A DNA stretch of 64,000 nucleotides from Xanthobacter autotrophicus Py2 (GCA_000017645.1 CP000781.1:1392001-1456000); one strand, 5' to 3'; positions 18,126-27,064 are shown, counted from the stretch's first letter. The notes: generated by a model not told the origin, from the sequence alone. Made by a program: numbers and translations.

Positions 18126-18950
18126 TCAAGCCGTCTGAAGCGCCGGGTCGTCCCGGCCGGGTCCCGAGGGAATGGCCGGGTCGTCCCGGCCTGGGGTGGG
18201 TGATGCCTGCCTGGTCTTGCCGGCGATGCGGGTCGGCCAGACCTCGATGTCCTTGGCGATGGTGGCGCCGTAGCGGGCCTTCTCCTCCGGCCGGTTGCGG
18301 CGTCGCTCGAAGGCGATGATGCGGGTGGCGAGGGTGAACGCCTCTTTCAGGTCGTGGGTCACCATCACCACGGTCATTTCGCAGCTGTTCCACAGCTTCA
18401 GCATGAGCTGGTGGATGTCGGCGCGGATGCCGGGATCGAGCGCGCCGAACGGCTCGTCCAGCAGCAGGATCTTGGGCTTGCGCATGATGGCCTGCGCCAG
18501 CGCCAGGCGCTGCTGCATGCCGCCGGACAGGGCCGCGGGATATTTGTCCTCGGCGCCCTTCAGGCCCACCTCTTCGATGAGGGCGCGGGCCTCCTCCTCC
18601 ACCTGACGGCGGCGGGGGCCGAACAGGCGGCCGGTGAAGGGGGCTTCCTCCATCTCGGCGGCCAGCACCACGTTGCCCAGCACGGTGAGGTGCGGGAACA
18701 CCGAATAGCGCTGGAACACCACGCCCCGGTCGGCGCCCGGCTCGCGGGCGATGGGCTTGCCGTCGATCAGCACCTCGCCGCGGGTCACGGTCTCTTCCGA
18801 GAGCAGGATGCGCAGGAAGGTGGTCTTGCCGCAGCCGGACGGACCGACGAGGGCGATGAAGGAGCGCGGCGTGAAATCGAGGGAGATGTCCTCCAGCACG
18901 ATCTGGTCGCCATATTCCTTCCACAGGTGGTGCACGGAGATGGCAGTCAT
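18126..18950 (-). CDS. ABC transporter ATP-binding protein of the guanidine/urea operon
   Basis: A 274-residue ABC ATPase with Walker A GPSGCGKT (36-43), signature LSGGMQQR (141-148), Walker B ILLLDEP ending near 167 and an H-loop in VMVTHD. It overlaps the permease gene by 4 bp (ATGA). The C-terminal tail is odd: the last 25 or so residues repeat GRDDPA twice and are encoded by two REP-like palindromes (18142-18157 and 18174-18191), so a repeat element seems to have become coding. It likely energises uptake of guanidine or a related cation; the family is annotated as urea-carboxylase-linked. Confidence 0.88.
   Translation of the reverse strand: MTAISVHHLWKEYGDQIVLEDISLDFTPRSFIALVGPSGCGKTTFLRILLSEETVTRGEVLIDGKPIAREPGADRGVVFQRYSVFPHLTVLGNVVLAAEMEEAPFTGRLFGPRRRQVEEEARALIEEVGLKGAEDKYPAALSGGMQQRLALAQAIMRKPKILLLDEPFGALDPGIRADIHQLMLKLWNSCEMTVVMVTHDLKEAFTLATRIIAFERRRNRPEEKARYGATIAKDIEVWPTRIAGKTRQASPTPGRDDPAIPSGPGRDDPALQTA
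18142..18191. repeat. Two REP-like palindromes inside the ATPase 3' end
   Basis: GCCGGG-TCGT-CCCGGC at 18142-18157 and GGCCGGG-TCGT-CCCGGCC at 18174-18191. The core resembles the intergenic REP pair at 19868-19977. Here they are in frame and encode the repeated GRDDPA tail. Confidence 0.6.
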
Positions 18951-19759
18951 TTCGCGGCTCCGAACCAGGGGAAGAAGAAGCGGCGGGCGCGCACCAGCGC
19001 GAAATCCATGGCCACGGCAAGCAGCGTGATCCAGGCGACGTAGGGCAGGATCACATCCATGGCGAGATAGCGCCGCACCAGGAAGATCCGGTAGCCAAGG
19101 CCGCTGTCCGAGGCGATGGCCTCCGCCGCGATGAGGAACAGGAAGGCCGGCCCCAGCGACAGGCGCAGCCCGTCCATGAGGCGGGGCAGGATCTGCGGCA
19201 ACACCACCCGCAGTGCCATCTGCCAGGTGGAAGCGCCCAGCGTCTGCGCCTTGATCATCTGCTCGCGCGGCAGCTCCTCCACCCGCATGGCGAGGTCGCG
19301 GATGAGATAGGGCGTGATGCCGATGGTGATGAGCGCGATCTTGGAGGCTTCGCCCAGCCCCATCACGATGAACAGGATGGGCAAAAGCGCCAGCGGCGGC
19401 ACCATGGACACCATGGCGACGAACGGCGCGAGGAACGACCGGACGATAGGTAGCATGCCCACCAGCACGCCGACGAGAAGGGCGATGGCGGTGGAGATGG
19501 CCAGCGCCGAGAACAGGCGTTCCAGGCTCGCCAGCGTATCGGTCCACAACAGATAGTCGCCGGTGCGGGCATCCGCCGTGAAGGCCACCTTGATGATGGC
19601 ATCGCCCAGCGACACGAGGCTCGGCAGGAGCTTGTCGTCGGGGTTGGCGGACAGGCGCTCGGCCGAACCCAGCACATAGGCGAGTATGACGAGGGCAAAG
19701 GGCAGGATGGCGAGGAACAGCGCCGTTCCCCGATCCGGCCTGACGTTTACAAGGCGCAT
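18947..19759 (-). CDS. ABC transporter permease of the guanidine/urea operon
   Basis: The 270-residue inner-membrane protein is of the SsuC-like permease family. It has six predicted helices and an EAA loop (REQMIKAQTLGASTWQMALR, then VVLPQILPRLMDGLR). It couples to the ATPase (4-bp overlap). The gap of about 240 bp to the binding-protein gene upstream is filled by REP-like palindromes, which may lower permease/enzyme expression relative to the binding protein. Confidence 0.88.
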   Translation of the reverse strand: MRLVNVRPDRGTALFLAILPFALVILAYVLGSAERLSANPDDKLLPSLVSLGDAIIKVAFTADARTGDYLLWTDTLASLERLFSALAISTAIALLVGVLVGMLPIVRSFLAPFVAMVSMVPPLALLPILFIVMGLGEASKIALITIGITPYLIRDLAMRVEELPREQMIKAQTLGASTWQMALRVVLPQILPRLMDGLRLSLGPAFLFLIAAEAIASDSGLGYRIFLVRRYLAMDVILPYVAWITLLAVAMDFALVRARRFFFPWFGAAK

Positions 19760-19867
19760 CAGCGCTGCTCCGAAAATTGGGTTGGATGGCAGTCCGTCTG
19801 GACCGCAGAGGCTCCTCTCCCGCTTGCGGGGGAGGGCCGGGAAAGGCTCTCAATCGTCTCTCGCCCG

Positions 19868-19899
19868 CGTCATGCCCGGGCTTGTCCCGGGCATCCACG
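19868..19899. repeat. REP-like palindrome, first of an inverted pair
   Basis: ATGCCCGGG (19872-19880), loop CTTGT, CCCGGGCAT (19886-19894), flanked by CGTC and CCACG. It is a common type of intergenic palindrome in alphaproteobacteria. A CTCTCCCGC...GCGGGGGAG element lies just left of it. Confidence 0.75.
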
Positions 19900-19945
19900 T
19901 CGTGCCGCCGGTGCAACGCCCGAAATGAGGCCGCCAGCCGCGGGG

Positions 19946-19977
19946 CGTGGATGGCCGGGTCAAGCCCGGCCATGACG
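19946..19977. repeat. REP-like palindrome, second of an inverted pair
   Basis: ATGGCCGGG (19951-19959), loop TCAAG, CCCGGCCAT (19965-19973), flanked by CGTGG and GACG. The flanks are the reverse complement of those of the copy at 19868, so the two form a BIME-like inverted pair inside the operon between binding protein and permease. Confidence 0.75.
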
Positions 19978-20000
19978 TTGGTCGGGGAGGGGCAGCGCCC

Positions 20001-21104
20001 TCAGAGCTTCCCGTCGGCGGCGAGCGCCATCCAGGTGTCGACGAAGCGGAACTTCACGTTCTTGGCGTCGCCCAGCACCTTGCCGTCGGCCAGCGCGATG
20101 CCCACCGCGTCGGCGGACTTGGCGTTGGAGCCGAGCAGGTTCTTCTCGAACAGGAACTTGCGCACCCGATCCATGGTGGTGCCGACGGCCGGGGAGCGCA
20201 CGAACTCCACCGCGTCCGACGCCTTGGCGAAGAGCTTGGTGGCGGCGAGTTGGCTGTCGAAGCCGGCGAGGTCCGAGCCGGAGGCCTTGCCCATGGCGGC
20301 CCGTGCTGCCTTGCCGGCCTCGGTGTCGGCGGTGAACAGGGCCGTGGTCTCGTACCAGATGCCCACCAGTGCCTTTCCGAAGTCCGGGTTGTCCTTGAGC
20401 GTGTCGGAGTTCGCGACCATCAGGTCCATGATCTCGCCGGGGATCTTGGACGAGTCGAACACGCTGTGGGCGTTCTTGTCGGCCAGGATCTCGGACACCA
20501 GCGGGTTCCAGGTGACCACCGAGGTCACGTCCTTGGTCTTGAAGGCGGCGACCATGTCAGCGTCGGAGGTGTTCACCACCTTCACGTCGCGCTCCTTCAG
20601 CTTGATGCTCTCGAGGGCGCGGGCGAGCAGGTAGTGCGAGACGGAGAACTCCACGAGGTTCACCTTCTGGCCCTTGATGGCCGAAAGCTCCTTCTTGCCC
20701 TTCAGGATCACGGCGTCGTTGCCGTTGGAGAAGTCGCCGACGATGACGGCGGTGGTGTCCACGCCGCCGGCGGCGGGCACGGAGAGGGCATCCATGTTGG
20801 TGACGGTGAGGGCGTCGAAGGCGCCGGCCGTGTACTGGTTGATGCTTTCCACGTAGTCGTTGAACTGCACGACATCGATCTTGATGCCGTACTTGTCCGC
20901 CCACTTCTTCACGATGCCGGTGTCGTTGGCATAGCCCCACGGCATCCAGCCCACATAGATGGACCAGGCGACCTTGAATTCCTTCTTGGGCGCGGCGGCG
21001 GCCGGCTGGGCGGCGAGCGCCAGGCCCACCACGGCGGCGGCGCCAAGGGCGCGGACGGCGAAGGATTTCAGGCGTTGAGCTGAGAACGAGAACGCAGTGT
21101 GCAT
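20001..21104 (-). CDS. Periplasmic binding protein of the guanidine/urea operon
   Basis: The 367-residue protein is the TIGR-type 'ABC periplasmic protein, urea carboxylase region' homologue. It has a signal peptide (hydrophobic core GAAAVVGLALAAQ, cleavage after AAA near residue 38), then KKEFKVAWSIYVGWMPWGYA, typical of the NMT1/TauA fold. It is the first gene behind the guanidine-I riboswitch. The start at 21104 follows AGGGGA. The ligand is probably guanidine or a guanidinium-like compound; urea cannot be excluded from sequence. Confidence 0.88.
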   Translation of the reverse strand: MHTAFSFSAQRLKSFAVRALGAAAVVGLALAAQPAAAAPKKEFKVAWSIYVGWMPWGYANDTGIVKKWADKYGIKIDVVQFNDYVESINQYTAGAFDALTVTNMDALSVPAAGGVDTTAVIVGDFSNGNDAVILKGKKELSAIKGQKVNLVEFSVSHYLLARALESIKLKERDVKVVNTSDADMVAAFKTKDVTSVVTWNPLVSEILADKNAHSVFDSSKIPGEIMDLMVANSDTLKDNPDFGKALVGIWYETTALFTADTEAGKAARAAMGKASGSDLAGFDSQLAATKLFAKASDAVEFVRSPAVGTTMDRVRKFLFEKNLLGSNAKSADAVGIALADGKVLGDAKNVKFRFVDTWMALAADGKL

Positions 21105-21131
21105 GTAATTCCCCTTCGTTTCGAACGATTG

Positions 21132-21164
21132 GGAACTGGCGGAAACCCAAGTGCCGCCAATTCC
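21132..21164 (-). promoter_or_regulatory. Hairpin between riboswitch and binding-protein start (expression platform candidate)
   Basis: On the minus strand an 11-bp stem (one G-T pair; arms 21164-21154 and 21142-21132) closes an 11-base loop. Its first bases overlap the 3' strand of riboswitch helix P1, so the two helices compete. No T-run follows; a small CGTT/AACG hairpin then abuts the Shine-Dalgarno. Control of translation or Rho access is more likely than intrinsic termination. Confidence 0.5.
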
Positions 21165-21285
21165 TTGGCCACTGAGGTCTCCCGGGCTTTTATCCCGCCG
21201 TGCACCCGCCCCGGATGTCTCCCGGAGCAGTGGCAGCTCTCGGACCAGCACATCCCGCGGGATGCCGGAACCCTAGCCACCAACT
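21164..21285 (-). ncRNA. Guanidine-I (ykkC) riboswitch
   Basis: Read on the minus strand, the three invariant ykkC blocks occur in order: CTAGGGTTCCG (21276-21266), CTGGTCCGAGAG (21248-21237) and an ACGG...GGGATAAAAGCCCGGGAGA block (21201-21178). GTGGC and GCCAC flank the first two blocks as helix P1b, with an ATCCC/GGGAT hairpin between them. This class binds guanidinium and turns on guanidine carboxylase or efflux genes. It lies 60 bp upstream of the binding-protein start, in the same orientation as the whole operon. Confidence 0.95.
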
Positions 21286-21532
21286 CGTCCTGTTATCTAG
21301 CAACGGGCGTGCCAGATCTCGGATATAATAAAATCAATGGCTTGTAGGATTCAGGGGCACCCTCGTGCGCCGGACTCGTGCAGGTGACGATCAAAATTTA
21401 AGCATAAGTGCCATTCCGTGGGCGCATTGCATACATTGGCGCGTCCCTTCGGCCTGCCCCCCTTGCGTCCCCTCGCTATCCGGCTGCGCTTGCGGTAGTC
21501 GGTGCGGGCCCGCTTTCGGGGAAGGATGCAGC
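21286..21532. other. Promoter region between the riboswitch and the AI-2E-type permease gene
   Basis: An AT-rich patch (21322-21340, containing TATTATAT on the minus strand) upstream of the riboswitch probably holds the leftward promoter; I cannot fix a -35. The right part leads into the plus-strand gene at 21533. Confidence 0.4.
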
Positions 21533-22549
21533 ATGAAGTTTCCGGTCGGTCTCGCCGCGGCGATCCTGGTCTTTGCCGCCCTCTATGTGGCGGATACGCT
21601 GATCGTGCCGGTGGCCTTCGCGGTGTTCGTCATCGCCGTGGTCTACCCGCTCCAGTCCGTGCTGGAGAAACGCCTGCCGAAGCTGCTGGCGGTGTTGGCC
21701 ACCCTCGTCATCACCCTGGCGGTGGTGGGCGGGGTGTCGTCGGTGGTGGTGTGGGGCTTCAGCCATGTGGCGACCTGGGTGTTCCAGAACACCGCCCGCT
21801 TCCAGGTGCTCTATGGCCAGGCCGCCACATGGCTGGAAGGCCATGGCTTCGTGCTGGCGGGCTTGTGGGCCGAGCATTTTGACGTGCGCTGGCTGCTGCG
21901 GGTGTTCCAGGATATCTCCGGCCGCCTGCAGGGGCTGGCGAGCTTCCTCGTCTTTACCTTTGTCTACGTGCTGCTCGGCCTGCTGGAGGTGGATGCGGCG
22001 AAAAGCCAGGTGCTGCGGCTCGGCCGCACCGGGCGGGCGCCGCACCTGCCCGCGGCCCTCGCGGACACGGCGGCCAAGCTGCAGAAATACATGGCGGTGC
22101 GCACCCTCATGAGCATCGCCACCGGCGCGGTGGTGTGGGTGTTCACCCTCACCGCCGGGTTGGAACTGGCCATCGCCTGGGGCGCCATCGCCTTCGCCAT
22201 GAACTACATCCCGTTCATCGGCCCGTTCGTGGCGACGCTGCTGCCGGCCCTGTTTGCCCTTGCCCAGTTCGAATCCTGGGAAATGGCCCTGTTCGTCTTC
22301 GCCTGCCTGAACGTGATCCAGTTCCTCTCCGGCTCCTATCTGGAGCCGCGTCTCGCCGGCAAGGCGCTGGCGGTGTCGCCGTTCCTGGTGCTGTTCTCGG
22401 TGTTCTTCTGGGCCTTCCTGTGGGGCATCGCGGGGGCCTTCATCGGCGTGCCGATCCTCATCGCGGTCCTCACCATCTGCGCCCACCATCCCTCGTCCCG
22501 CTACGTGGCGGAACTATTCTCCGGCCAGACGGTCCCCGAGGAGATCTGA
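21533..22549 (+). CDS. AI-2E family (PerM/YdgG-like) membrane transporter
   Basis: The 338-residue inner-membrane protein starts with MKFPVGLAAAILVF and has about seven to eight helices. Family signatures are visible near the C-terminus: AFAMNYIPFIGPFVATLLPA, then GSYLEPRLAGKALAVSPFLVL. Family members move varied substrates (Na+/H+, autoinducer-2, others), so the cargo is unknown. ATG 21533 is chosen since the hydrophobic N-terminus starts there; the open frame upstream crosses the riboswitch promoter area. It is divergent from the guanidine operon with no evident link. Confidence 0.85.
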   Translation: MKFPVGLAAAILVFAALYVADTLIVPVAFAVFVIAVVYPLQSVLEKRLPKLLAVLATLVITLAVVGGVSSVVVWGFSHVATWVFQNTARFQVLYGQAATWLEGHGFVLAGLWAEHFDVRWLLRVFQDISGRLQGLASFLVFTFVYVLLGLLEVDAAKSQVLRLGRTGRAPHLPAALADTAAKLQKYMAVRTLMSIATGAVVWVFTLTAGLELAIAWGAIAFAMNYIPFIGPFVATLLPALFALAQFESWEMALFVFACLNVIQFLSGSYLEPRLAGKALAVSPFLVLFSVFFWAFLWGIAGAFIGVPILIAVLTICAHHPSSRYVAELFSGQTVPEEI

Positions 22550-22576
22550 TTCCAGGCCCGCCGGGTCTGGGCGCAT

Positions 22577-24052
22577 CTACCGGGCGGGGGGCAGTCCGGC
22601 CGCCACCCGCTCGGCGAGGTAAGGGAAGAAGGGATTGGAGGACATGCGCACCAGCATGTCCATGCCCACCACCAGCGATCCGAATTCTCCCCGGGCGGCG
22701 ATGTCGCCGAGCCTTATGCCGAAGGTGTCGGAAAGGTCCGGCTCCAGCCCGTAGAGCCCGTCGGAGAGCGGGAACGGGATCGCCACGTGGGACAGGGAAT
22801 AGACATCGTCCGGATAGGTAATCGAGAGCGGGCGCCTCGTCTCCTCGGTGGCGTTGGCGGGGGTTTCGCGCACCTCCATGGCCTCACTGGTGGTGGAGGC
22901 ATTGGCGATGACCGCCGTGCGGAACCGGCGCGGCGCCGGCGGCAGCAGGCGGCCGAGGGTGGTCCCGGCATTGACCGTCAGCAATTCCTCGAAATGCCCG
23001 CCGCGATTGATGTCGAACAGCACCAGCTCGCTGCCATTGTCGTCGAGGCGGGCGTGCAGGTCGTCGATCACCGCGCGGGTGCTCACGGTATGGTCCAGCA
23101 CCGACTGGAAGGTGAGCACCGGAGCGAGGCCGGACAGGCGCCCGGAGCGCGAATGGCGCGTGATGTTCTCCTGCAGCGCCTGCGTCAGGAGGAAGGACTG
23201 ACGCGCCGCATGCACCGGAAATGAATTGTATTTGAACGGGTTGAACTCGGGAATGAGGTTCAGCCACGCCGCCTTGGCGAAGGCGGGGAAGATGGACGGC
23301 AGGCCGGCGAGGCCGGCGAAGCGGGCGAACTCCGTCACTCCCACCATGGGCGACATCAGCACGATGCGGGACGGCGCCACCAGCGAAGGATCGTCCAGCG
23401 CGTCCAGCGCATGCATGAGCGCCAGCGCCCCGCCATTGGAATAGCCGACGATATGCACCGGCTTGTCCGGCCCGACGCGGTGGCGGGCCTCGCGCATGGC
23501 GAGGCGGGTGGCGGCGATCCAGTCCTCGTAATCGGTCTCGGTGAGGGCGCCGGGCACGGTGCCGTGGCCCGGCAGGCGCAGCACGATGGCGACGAAGCCG
23601 TGATCGGCATAGAGCTTGGCCAGGTGCCGGTGGCTGTAGGGCGAATCGGTGAGGCCGTGGAGGAACACCGCCGCCCCCTCCGGCGCGCCTTTGGGCTCCA
23701 GCACATAGGTGCGGTTGAAATCCTGGGCGAAGCGGCCGGGATAGATGGGGCTGGCGTCATAATAGCGGTTGAAGCGCACCCGGTCGGTGGGGGGCAGCTT
23801 CTGCGTCACCTTGGCCTCGACGGCGGCGAACGCCTTGTCCTCGGCCGCAAGATATTGGGCAAGGTCGGCCTTCGCCAGCGCGCTGCGGCTGAGTTCCGGC
23901 GGCACGAAGGTATGCCACGGCTCCAGCGGCGGTCCGCGCTGGCTGTCAACGGCCCGCACCACGAAGATGGTGAGGACGACGGCGGCCACCAGCAGGGCGA
24001 ACAGCTTCACCGCGCGCTTTGAGCCCCGCCACAGCGGGCCGAAAATCCTCAT
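22577..24052 (-). CDS. Membrane-anchored alpha/beta hydrolase
   Basis: The 491-residue protein has an N-terminal membrane anchor (residues 17-34, LFALLVAAVVLTIFVVRA) and a serine hydrolase domain: VFLHGLTDSPYSHRHLAKLY oxyanion region near 130 and the nucleophile elbow GYSNGG with Ser205. It resembles monoacylglycerol lipase/esterase-like Hydrolase_4 proteins but is longer, with about 150 extra C-terminal residues. The substrate is unknown. It converges with the upstream permease and diverges from the DUF2948 gene. Confidence 0.8.
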   Translation of the reverse strand: MRIFGPLWRGSKRAVKLFALLVAAVVLTIFVVRAVDSQRGPPLEPWHTFVPPELSRSALAKADLAQYLAAEDKAFAAVEAKVTQKLPPTDRVRFNRYYDASPIYPGRFAQDFNRTYVLEPKGAPEGAAVFLHGLTDSPYSHRHLAKLYADHGFVAIVLRLPGHGTVPGALTETDYEDWIAATRLAMREARHRVGPDKPVHIVGYSNGGALALMHALDALDDPSLVAPSRIVLMSPMVGVTEFARFAGLAGLPSIFPAFAKAAWLNLIPEFNPFKYNSFPVHAARQSFLLTQALQENITRHSRSGRLSGLAPVLTFQSVLDHTVSTRAVIDDLHARLDDNGSELVLFDINRGGHFEELLTVNAGTTLGRLLPPAPRRFRTAVIANASTTSEAMEVRETPANATEETRRPLSITYPDDVYSLSHVAIPFPLSDGLYGLEPDLSDTFGIRLGDIAARGEFGSLVVGMDMLVRMSSNPFFPYLAERVAAGLPPAR

Positions 24053-24244
24053 TGTGCCGTCATCCTTCTTGCCGCACGCGCCGGCGCCGCGAACCTATAG
24101 GTTGCCGGAGCGCCAGGGCAAAGGCGCAGCATCGCGCTTTTGCCCGTGCCGGCGAGCGGTTGCAGAGCTGAGCCGCGCACTTGCCCCTTGAAGGGCGGGG
24201 GCGTGATCGCTATGTGCGCTGCATGCCAGAAAGGCAGCATCGCC

Positions 24245-24709
24245 ATGGAAAATCTGAAGCTCATCGCCCTCGACGACGAGGATCTCGCCATTTTTTCCGC
24301 CCATCTGCAGGATGCGGTGGTGAAGACGGTCGACATGGGGTTCCTGCCGCGGCTGCAGCGCTTCGCCATGGTGCTGAACCGCTTCGACTGGGACCAGCAG
24401 GTCTGCGCCAACGAGACCGTGCGCCGGCGCACCGGCCTGCATTTCGAGCGGGTGCGCGACGTGAAGTGTCGCAACATGGAGGAGGCGCGCCGCACCGGCG
24501 TGCTCAATCTCCTGGCCGTCACCTTCATCCCGGGTGAGTTGCCCTCGGGCTTCGTTCTGCTCACCTTCTCCGGCGGCGCGGAAGTGCGGCTTGAGGTGGA
24601 GTGCATCGAGGCCGGCATGCGGGACCTCGGACCTGCCTGGGGGTGCACCCATGCGCCCAAGCACCCGGTGCCGGAAGACGTGGCGCAATCCAAGGGTTCC
24701 GCTGCTTGA
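24245..24709 (+). CDS. DUF2948 family protein
   Basis: The 154-residue protein matches DUF2948 (MENLKLIALDDEDLAIFSAHLQDAVVK, shortened, then RRRTGLHFERV and VRLEVECIEAGMRDLGPAW). Function is unknown; it is soluble and conserved next to hisD across Hyphomicrobiales. ATG 24245 gives the family N-terminus; the frame is open to 24140 without homology. It likely starts the transcript with hisD (84-bp gap). Confidence 0.85.
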   Translation: MENLKLIALDDEDLAIFSAHLQDAVVKTVDMGFLPRLQRFAMVLNRFDWDQQVCANETVRRRTGLHFERVRDVKCRNMEEARRTGVLNLLAVTFIPGELPSGFVLLTFSGGAEVRLEVECIEAGMRDLGPAWGCTHAPKHPVPEDVAQSKGSAA

Positions 24710-24792
24710 GCGGAGCCACGGAAGCGCCGGCGCGGCGCGGCACGGTGACCGCGGGGCTTCCCTCGCGGGCGAAGCTGCTCTAGCAAGGCGTC

Positions 24793-26085
24793 ATGCCGAT
24801 CCGCCTCATCACAGAACAACCCGATTTTCCCGAGCGTTTCACCACCTTCCTCGGCTCCAAGCGCGAGGCCTCGGTGGACGTGCAGGAACAGGTGGCCACC
24901 ATCATCGCCGACGTGCGCGCGCGGGGCGATGATGCTCTCATCGATCTGTCGCGCACCTTCGACCGGGTGGACCTTGCGAAGCTCGGCCTGCGCGTGACCG
25001 ACGCGGAGCTGGACGCGGCCCTCGCCTCCATCCCGCCGGAAACCCGCGAAGCCCTCGCCTTCGCCAAGGCGCGCATCGAATCCCATCATGCCCGCCAGAA
25101 GCCGGCCGACGACAGCTATCGCGACGCCGCCGGCGTCGTGCTGGGCCATCGCTGGACCAGCGTGGACGCGGTGGGCCTGTACGTGCCCGGCGGTACCGCG
25201 GCCTATCCCTCGTCCGTGCTCATGAATGCGGTGCCGGCGCAGGTCGCGGGCGTGCCGCGCATCGTCATGGTGGTTCCGGCCCCCGATGGCGAGATCGCGC
25301 CTTTGGTGCTTGCGGCGGCGCGCCTTGCCGGCGTGCACGAGGTCTATCGCGTTGGAGGCGCCCAGGCGGTGGCGGCACTGGCCTATGGCACGCAGACCAT
25401 CCAGCCGGTGGACAAGATCGTCGGCCCCGGCAACGCCTATGTGGCGGCCGCCAAGCGGCAGGTGTTCGGCAAGGTGGGCATCGACATGGTGGCCGGCCCC
25501 TCCGAGGTGCTGATCCTCGCCGACGGGAACGCCAGCGCCGACTGGATCGCCGCCGACCTCCTCGCCCAGGCCGAGCACGACACCGCCGCCCAGTCCATCC
25601 TCATCACCGATTCGCACGAGCTGGCGGACCAGGTGGAGAAGGCGGTGGAGGGCATGCTGGCGACCCTGCCGCGCGTGGCCATCGCCTCCGCCTCGTGGCG
25701 CGACCATGGTGCCATCATCCTGGTGCCAGACCTCGCCTCCGCCATTCCGCTGGTGGACCGCATCGCGCCGGAGCACCTGGAGATCCACGCCGCCAACGCG
25801 GACGCGCTTGCGGCCAAGGTACGGCATGCGGGGGCGATCTTCGTGGGCGCCTTCACGCCGGAGGCCATCGGCGATTACGTCGGCGGCACCAACCACGTGC
25901 TCCCCACCGCCCGCTCGGCGCGCTTCTCCTCGGGCCTGTCCGTGCTCGATTTCATGAAGCGCACCTCCATCCTGAAGCTCGACGCCGGCGCGCTGGAACA
26001 GCTCGGGCCGGCGGCCGTGCGCCTTGCGGCGGTGGAGCGGCTCGATGCCCACGGGCGGTCTGTCTCCATCCGCACCAACAGATGA
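24793..26085 (+). CDS. hisD: Histidinol dehydrogenase
   Basis: The 430-residue enzyme oxidises histidinol to histidine in two NAD+ steps, the end of histidine synthesis. It has the Rossmann-like halves, the [16 protein letters not shown] and [14 protein letters not shown] motifs, and zinc/catalytic residues in the [13 protein letters not shown] and IAPEHLEI regions. It is 16 bp from the UPF0262 gene. hisS is at 6 kb, but the two are not linked in regulation that I can see. Confidence 0.96.
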   Translation: MPIRLITEQPDFPERFTTFLGSKREASVDVQEQVATIIADVRARGDDALIDLSRTFDRVDLAKLGLRVTDAELDAALASIPPETREALAFAKARIESHHARQKPADDSYRDAAGVVLGHRWTSVDAVGLYVPGGTAAYPSSVLMNAVPAQVAGVPRIVMVVPAPDGEIAPLVLAAARLAGVHEVYRVGGAQAVAALAYGTQTIQPVDKIVGPGNAYVAAAKRQVFGKVGIDMVAGPSEVLILADGNASADWIAADLLAQAEHDTAAQSILITDSHELADQVEKAVEGMLATLPRVAIASASWRDHGAIILVPDLASAIPLVDRIAPEHLEIHAANADALAAKVRHAGAIFVGAFTPEAIGDYVGGTNHVLPTARSARFSSGLSVLDFMKRTSILKLDAGALEQLGPAAVRLAAVERLDAHGRSVSIRTNR

Positions 26086-26101
26086 TCGGAAGGACGAGGC
26101 G

Positions 26102-26596
26102 ATGAGCGACAAGCCGGATGCGCGCCCCTCAGCCCGCCTCAGCGCGGTGACGCTCGACGACGCCTCCATCGGCCATTCCAGCGCCGACATCGACCACGAG
26201 CGCGCCACCGCCATCTGGGACCTCATCGAGGACAACAGCTTCGCCCCGTGCGGCGATCCGGGGGAGGGGCCCTATACGCTGCATATCTCGCTGATGGAGA
26301 GCCGCCTGGTGCTGGACATCAAGCGCGAGAGCGGCGAGCAGGTGGTGCAGCACCACCTGTCCCTCACCCCCTTCCGGAAGGTGGTGAAGGACTATTTCCT
26401 CGTCTGCGAGAGCTATTACAACGCCATCCGGTCCGCTTCGCCGAGCCAGATCGAGGCCATCGACATGGGCCGGCGCGGTCTCCACAACGAGGGCTCGACG
26501 CTGCTGCAAGAGCGCCTCGAGGGCAAGGTCGATCTGGATTTCGACAGCGCCCGGCGCCTGTTCACGCTCATCTGCGCCCTGCACTGGAAAGGCTGA
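26102..26596 (+). CDS. UPF0262 family protein
   Basis: The 164-residue protein matches UPF0262, conserved between hisD and the phosphatase in this order. Marked segments: [37 protein letters not shown] and [17 protein letters not shown]. No catalytic motif is apparent and function is unknown. ATG 26102 fits the family; the longer open frame begins inside hisD. Confidence 0.85.
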   Translation: MSDKPDARPSARLSAVTLDDASIGHSSADIDHERATAIWDLIEDNSFAPCGDPGEGPYTLHISLMESRLVLDIKRESGEQVVQHHLSLTPFRKVVKDYFLVCESYYNAIRSASPSQIEAIDMGRRGLHNEGSTLLQERLEGKVDLDFDSARRLFTLICALHWKG

Positions 26597-26602
26597 GCGA
26601 CC

Positions 26603-27064
26603 ATGGAGCCGCCTGCGGCACCCAAGCGCTCGGCGCGGCCGCAATCGGTTCTCTTCATGTGTGGACAGAATGTGGTGCGCTCGGTGATGGCGCAGGCGTT
26701 GGCCAAGCACCTGTTCGGCAAATCCATCTATGTGGCATCGGCCGGCGTGATCGCGGGCGATGTCGACCCCTTCGTCACCGCGGTGCTTGATGAAATCGGC
26801 CTCGATGTGAAGAAGCATCGGCCGCAGAGCGTGGAGGACCTTGAGGAATATGAGGGCCTCAGCTTCGACCTCGCCATCACCCTCTCGCCGGATGCCCACC
26901 ACCGCGCGCTGGAGCTGACCCGCACCAACGCCCTGGGCGTGGAATACTGGCCGACCCCCGATCCCTCGCGCGAGTCCGGCAATCGCGAGCAGCGCCTCGA
27001 CGCCTACCGCACGGTACGCGACGAACTGGAGCAGCGCATCCGCGCCCGTTTCCGCCAACCCTGA
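26603..27064 (+). CDS. Low-molecular-weight phosphotyrosine phosphatase/arsenate reductase-like protein
   Basis: The 153-residue protein carries the P-loop CGQNVVRS (Cys20, Arg26), which fits Cys-x5-Arg-Ser of the LMW-PTP/ArsC fold, and a late DP (WPTPDPSRESG) with the general-acid Asp. The natural substrate is unknown; it follows UPF0262 by 6 bp. In many relatives infA and maf follow; here the minus-strand gntT comes next, so the block is broken. Confidence 0.8.
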   Translation: MEPPAAPKRSARPQSVLFMCGQNVVRSVMAQALAKHLFGKSIYVASAGVIAGDVDPFVTAVLDEIGLDVKKHRPQSVEDLEEYEGLSFDLAITLSPDAHHRALELTRTNALGVEYWPTPDPSRESGNREQRLDAYRTVRDELEQRIRARFRQP

